The notes under the pieces were generated by a model. It worked only from the letters and a program-made list of their open reading frames with translations, was not told the origin of the DNA and ran no database searches. A stretch of DNA of 64,000 bases from Bradyrhizobium sp. AT1 (GTDB lineage: Bacteria > Pseudomonadota > Alphaproteobacteria > Rhizobiales > Xanthobacteraceae), in NCBI RefSeq assembly GCF_001590795.1, contig NZ_JXDL01000001.1, positions 1,676,903-1,740,902 of the forward strand, read 5' to 3'. Position 1 is the stretch's first letter. The number at the start of each line of letters is the position of its first letter. Position numbers and translations under genes: made by a program. Positions 62,355 to 64,000 of this stretch are shown here, piece by piece.

Positions 62355-63791
62355 CTATACGCCAGTCTGGCTGATGAATTTGGTGTTGAAATAGCCCTCC
62401 ATGGCCTCGGTGCCCCCTTCCGAGCCGTAGCCGGAATCCTTGATGCCGCCGAACGGCACTTCGGGCAGCGCGAGACCGAAGCTGTTGATCGACATCATGC
62501 CGGCCTCCACGGCCGCGCCGACCGCGGCGGCAGTCTTGGCGGAGCCTGTGAAAGCGTAGGACGCCAGGCCGAAGGGCAGCCGGTTCGCCTCCTCGACCGC
62601 GTCGTCGAATGACTGGAAGCGCGAGATCAGGGCGAGCGGGCCGAACGGCTCTTCGTTCATGGCGCGCGCATCCTTCGGCACGTCGCTCACGACGGTCGGC
62701 TCGAAGAAATGGCCTTTGTTGCCGACGCGCTTGCCGCCGGTCTCGAGCTTCGCACCCCTGCCAACGGCATCCTGCACCATGCCCTCGATGGCGGTGACGC
62801 GGCGCGGATTGGCGAGCGAGCCCATTTTCGACTCGGGATCGAGGCCGTTGCCGACCTTGAACGCCTTGGCGCTGTCGACGAACTGGTCGACGAATTGCCG
62901 GAACACGTCGTCCTGCACCAGCATGCGCGTCGGCGAGATGCAGACCTGGCCGGCGTTGCGATATTTTGCTGCCGCCAGAATCTTGGCTGCCGACGCGACA
63001 TCGGCATCCTTGAAGACGATCGCCGGGGCATGGCCGCCGAGCTCCATGGTGGCGCGCTTCATGTGCAGACCCGCAAGCGCATTGAGCTGCTTGCCGACAT
63101 GCGTCGACCCCGTGAACGAGATCTTCCGGATCACCGGATGCGGGATCAGATATTCGGAGATCTCCGAAGGCACGCCATAGACGAGGTTGATGACCCCCTC
63201 CGGAACGCCGGCATCGGCAAAAGCACGGATCAGTTGCGCGGGCGAGGCAGGTGTCTCCTCCGGCGCCTTGACGATGATCGAGCAGCCCGCAGCGAGCGCT
63301 GCGGAGAGCTTGCGCACGACCTGATTGATCGGAAAATTCCACGGCGTGAACGCCGCGACCGGGCCGACCGGCTCCTTCATCGCGATCTGGTAAATGCCGG
63401 GGCCGCGTGCGGGAATCAGCCTGCCATAGGCGCGCTTGGCTTCCTCGGCGAACCATTCGATCACGTCGGCGGCGGCCATCGCCTCCATCTTCGCTTCACC
63501 CAGCGTCTTGCCCTGCTCCATCGTCAGCAGCGGCGCGATCTCGTCGTTACGCTCGCGCATGATGGCGGCGGCCTTGCGCATGATGCGACAGCGCTCGAAT
63601 GGAGCGATATTGCGCCAGATCTTGAAGCCCGCAGCCGCGGCGGCCAGCGCCTCGTCGAGGTCGGATTGGCCGGCATGCGCGACGGTGCCGATCACCTCCT
63701 CGGTCGCGGGATTGCGGACTTCGATGATGTTGCCCGAATGGGCCGGTCGCCAAGTGCCGCCAATGAAAAGCTGGGTATTCGAATAAGCCAA
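62355..63791 (-). CDS. NAD(P)-dependent aldehyde dehydrogenase (succinate-semialdehyde type)
   Basis: A 478-residue ALDH. Catalytic Asn152 (TPWNFP), Glu250 (MELGGHAP) and Cys284 (GQVCISPTR) are in place, and the Rossmann region [11 protein letters not shown] is typical. It oxidises a small aldehyde such as succinate semialdehyde to acid. It lies 13 bp downstream of the partial gene at the window end, with which it likely shares an operon. Confidence 0.93.
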   Translation of the reverse strand: MAYSNTQLFIGGTWRPAHSGNIIEVRNPATEEVIGTVAHAGQSDLDEALAAAAAGFKIWRNIAPFERCRIMRKAAAIMRERNDEIAPLLTMEQGKTLGEAKMEAMAAADVIEWFAEEAKRAYGRLIPARGPGIYQIAMKEPVGPVAAFTPWNFPINQVVRKLSAALAAGCSIIVKAPEETPASPAQLIRAFADAGVPEGVINLVYGVPSEISEYLIPHPVIRKISFTGSTHVGKQLNALAGLHMKRATMELGGHAPAIVFKDADVASAAKILAAAKYRNAGQVCISPTRMLVQDDVFRQFVDQFVDSAKAFKVGNGLDPESKMGSLANPRRVTAIEGMVQDAVGRGAKLETGGKRVGNKGHFFEPTVVSDVPKDARAMNEEPFGPLALISRFQSFDDAVEEANRLPFGLASYAFTGSAKTAAAVGAAVEAGMMSINSFGLALPEVPFGGIKDSGYGSEGGTEAMEGYFNTKFISQTGV

Positions 63792-63803
63792 CGGAGCCTC
63801 CTT

Positions 63804-64000
63804 TTACGTCGATCGGTGACAGATAGCGTCCGCGGCACGCGTCATCTCCGGTCCGAGATAGGTGCGGAAGCGCGGCTCGGCGGTGAGGCTGCGGAAATCC
63901 GCCATCCGCGTCACCCCGCCGCCGGCCACGAACAGGAATTGCCCGGCGATCTCCGCCAGGATGTCGAGGTGCCAGCTCGCCGTCGGGTGCATGCAGAGGA
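63804..64000 (-). CDS. Unknown protein, C-terminal part (truncated by window end)
   Basis: The minus-strand frame is open from base 64000 to the stop at 63804 (about 65 residues visible), with an in-frame ATG at 63992 that may be internal. The translation HPTASWHLDILAEIAGQFLFVAGGG then RMADFRSLTAEPRFRTYLGPEMTRAADAI has no motif I recognise. It ends 13 bp before the aldehyde dehydrogenase start on the same strand, so an operon is likely. Confidence 0.5.
   Translation of the reverse strand, partial: LCMHPTASWHLDILAEIAGQFLFVAGGGVTRMADFRSLTAEPRFRTYLGPEMTRAADAICHRST

Overview
The window is a GC-rich, densely packed bacterial chromosome segment, most likely from an alphaproteobacterium of the Bradyrhizobium group. 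This rests on recalled family signatures (Usg, DUF3126, Anbu operon, CIRCE-controlled groESL), many LysR/M20/ABC genes, and numerous short palindromic intergenic repeats of the kind common in that group. No phage, transposase, CRISPR array or rRNA was seen. One tRNA (Leu, anticodon UAA) is present.

Layout. 1-10.7 kb is mixed housekeeping and accessory: a partial unknown gene, cysE with a DUF3126 gene, a multi-pass membrane protein, a stand-alone tryptophanyl-tRNA synthetase of lower GC, a LysR/small-enzyme pair, an alpha/beta hydrolase, an FAD monooxygenase and a lipoprotein. 10.9-23.3 kb begins with tRNA-Leu and carries a putative glycoconjugate locus: two methyltransferases, a polyprenyl-phosphate-type GT2, an AsnB amidotransferase, several multi-pass GT-C-like proteins (two of them tandem paralogues), a Bcr/CflA exporter and a GT39-like transferase. 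23.5-37.5 kb is a peptide/amide scavenging locus: two tandem oligopeptide-binding proteins, a CPG2-like M20 peptidase, DppB/DppC-type permeases, a fused double ATPase, an M81 peptidase, an M20D amidohydrolase, an amidase and a crotonase. A consensus-matching sigma-54 promoter precedes the permease genes.

37.6-42.6 kb holds a quinone oxidoreductase/DsbA-like pair, a MetE-core protein, an unknown protein, Gpt and a CinA N-terminal-type protein. 42.9-47.6 kb is the proteasome-related Anbu operon (circularly permuted ATP-grasp, alpha-E, transglutaminase, CMD protein, Anbu), then an SDR. 48.6-54.8 kb contains an MFS exporter, a nucleoside transporter, a cupin and a TPR-O-GlcNAc-transferase-like protein. 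55-58.6 kb has usg, groES-groEL with a CIRCE-like operator and terminator, and lepB. 58.7-64 kb has a LysR regulator divergent from a cysteine hydrolase/GST pair, a secreted caspase-like protein, an aldehyde dehydrogenase and a partial gene.

The most notable patterns are: the RpoN-type promoter on the peptide-transport operon, with weaker look-alikes before the Anbu operon and the nucleoside transporter, suggesting nitrogen control of scavenging; the glycan locus beside tRNA-Leu; and at least eight families of palindromic repeats between genes, including a composite element with a 33-nt core present twice. All functions are inferred from recognisable motifs and recall of families; no database search was possible.
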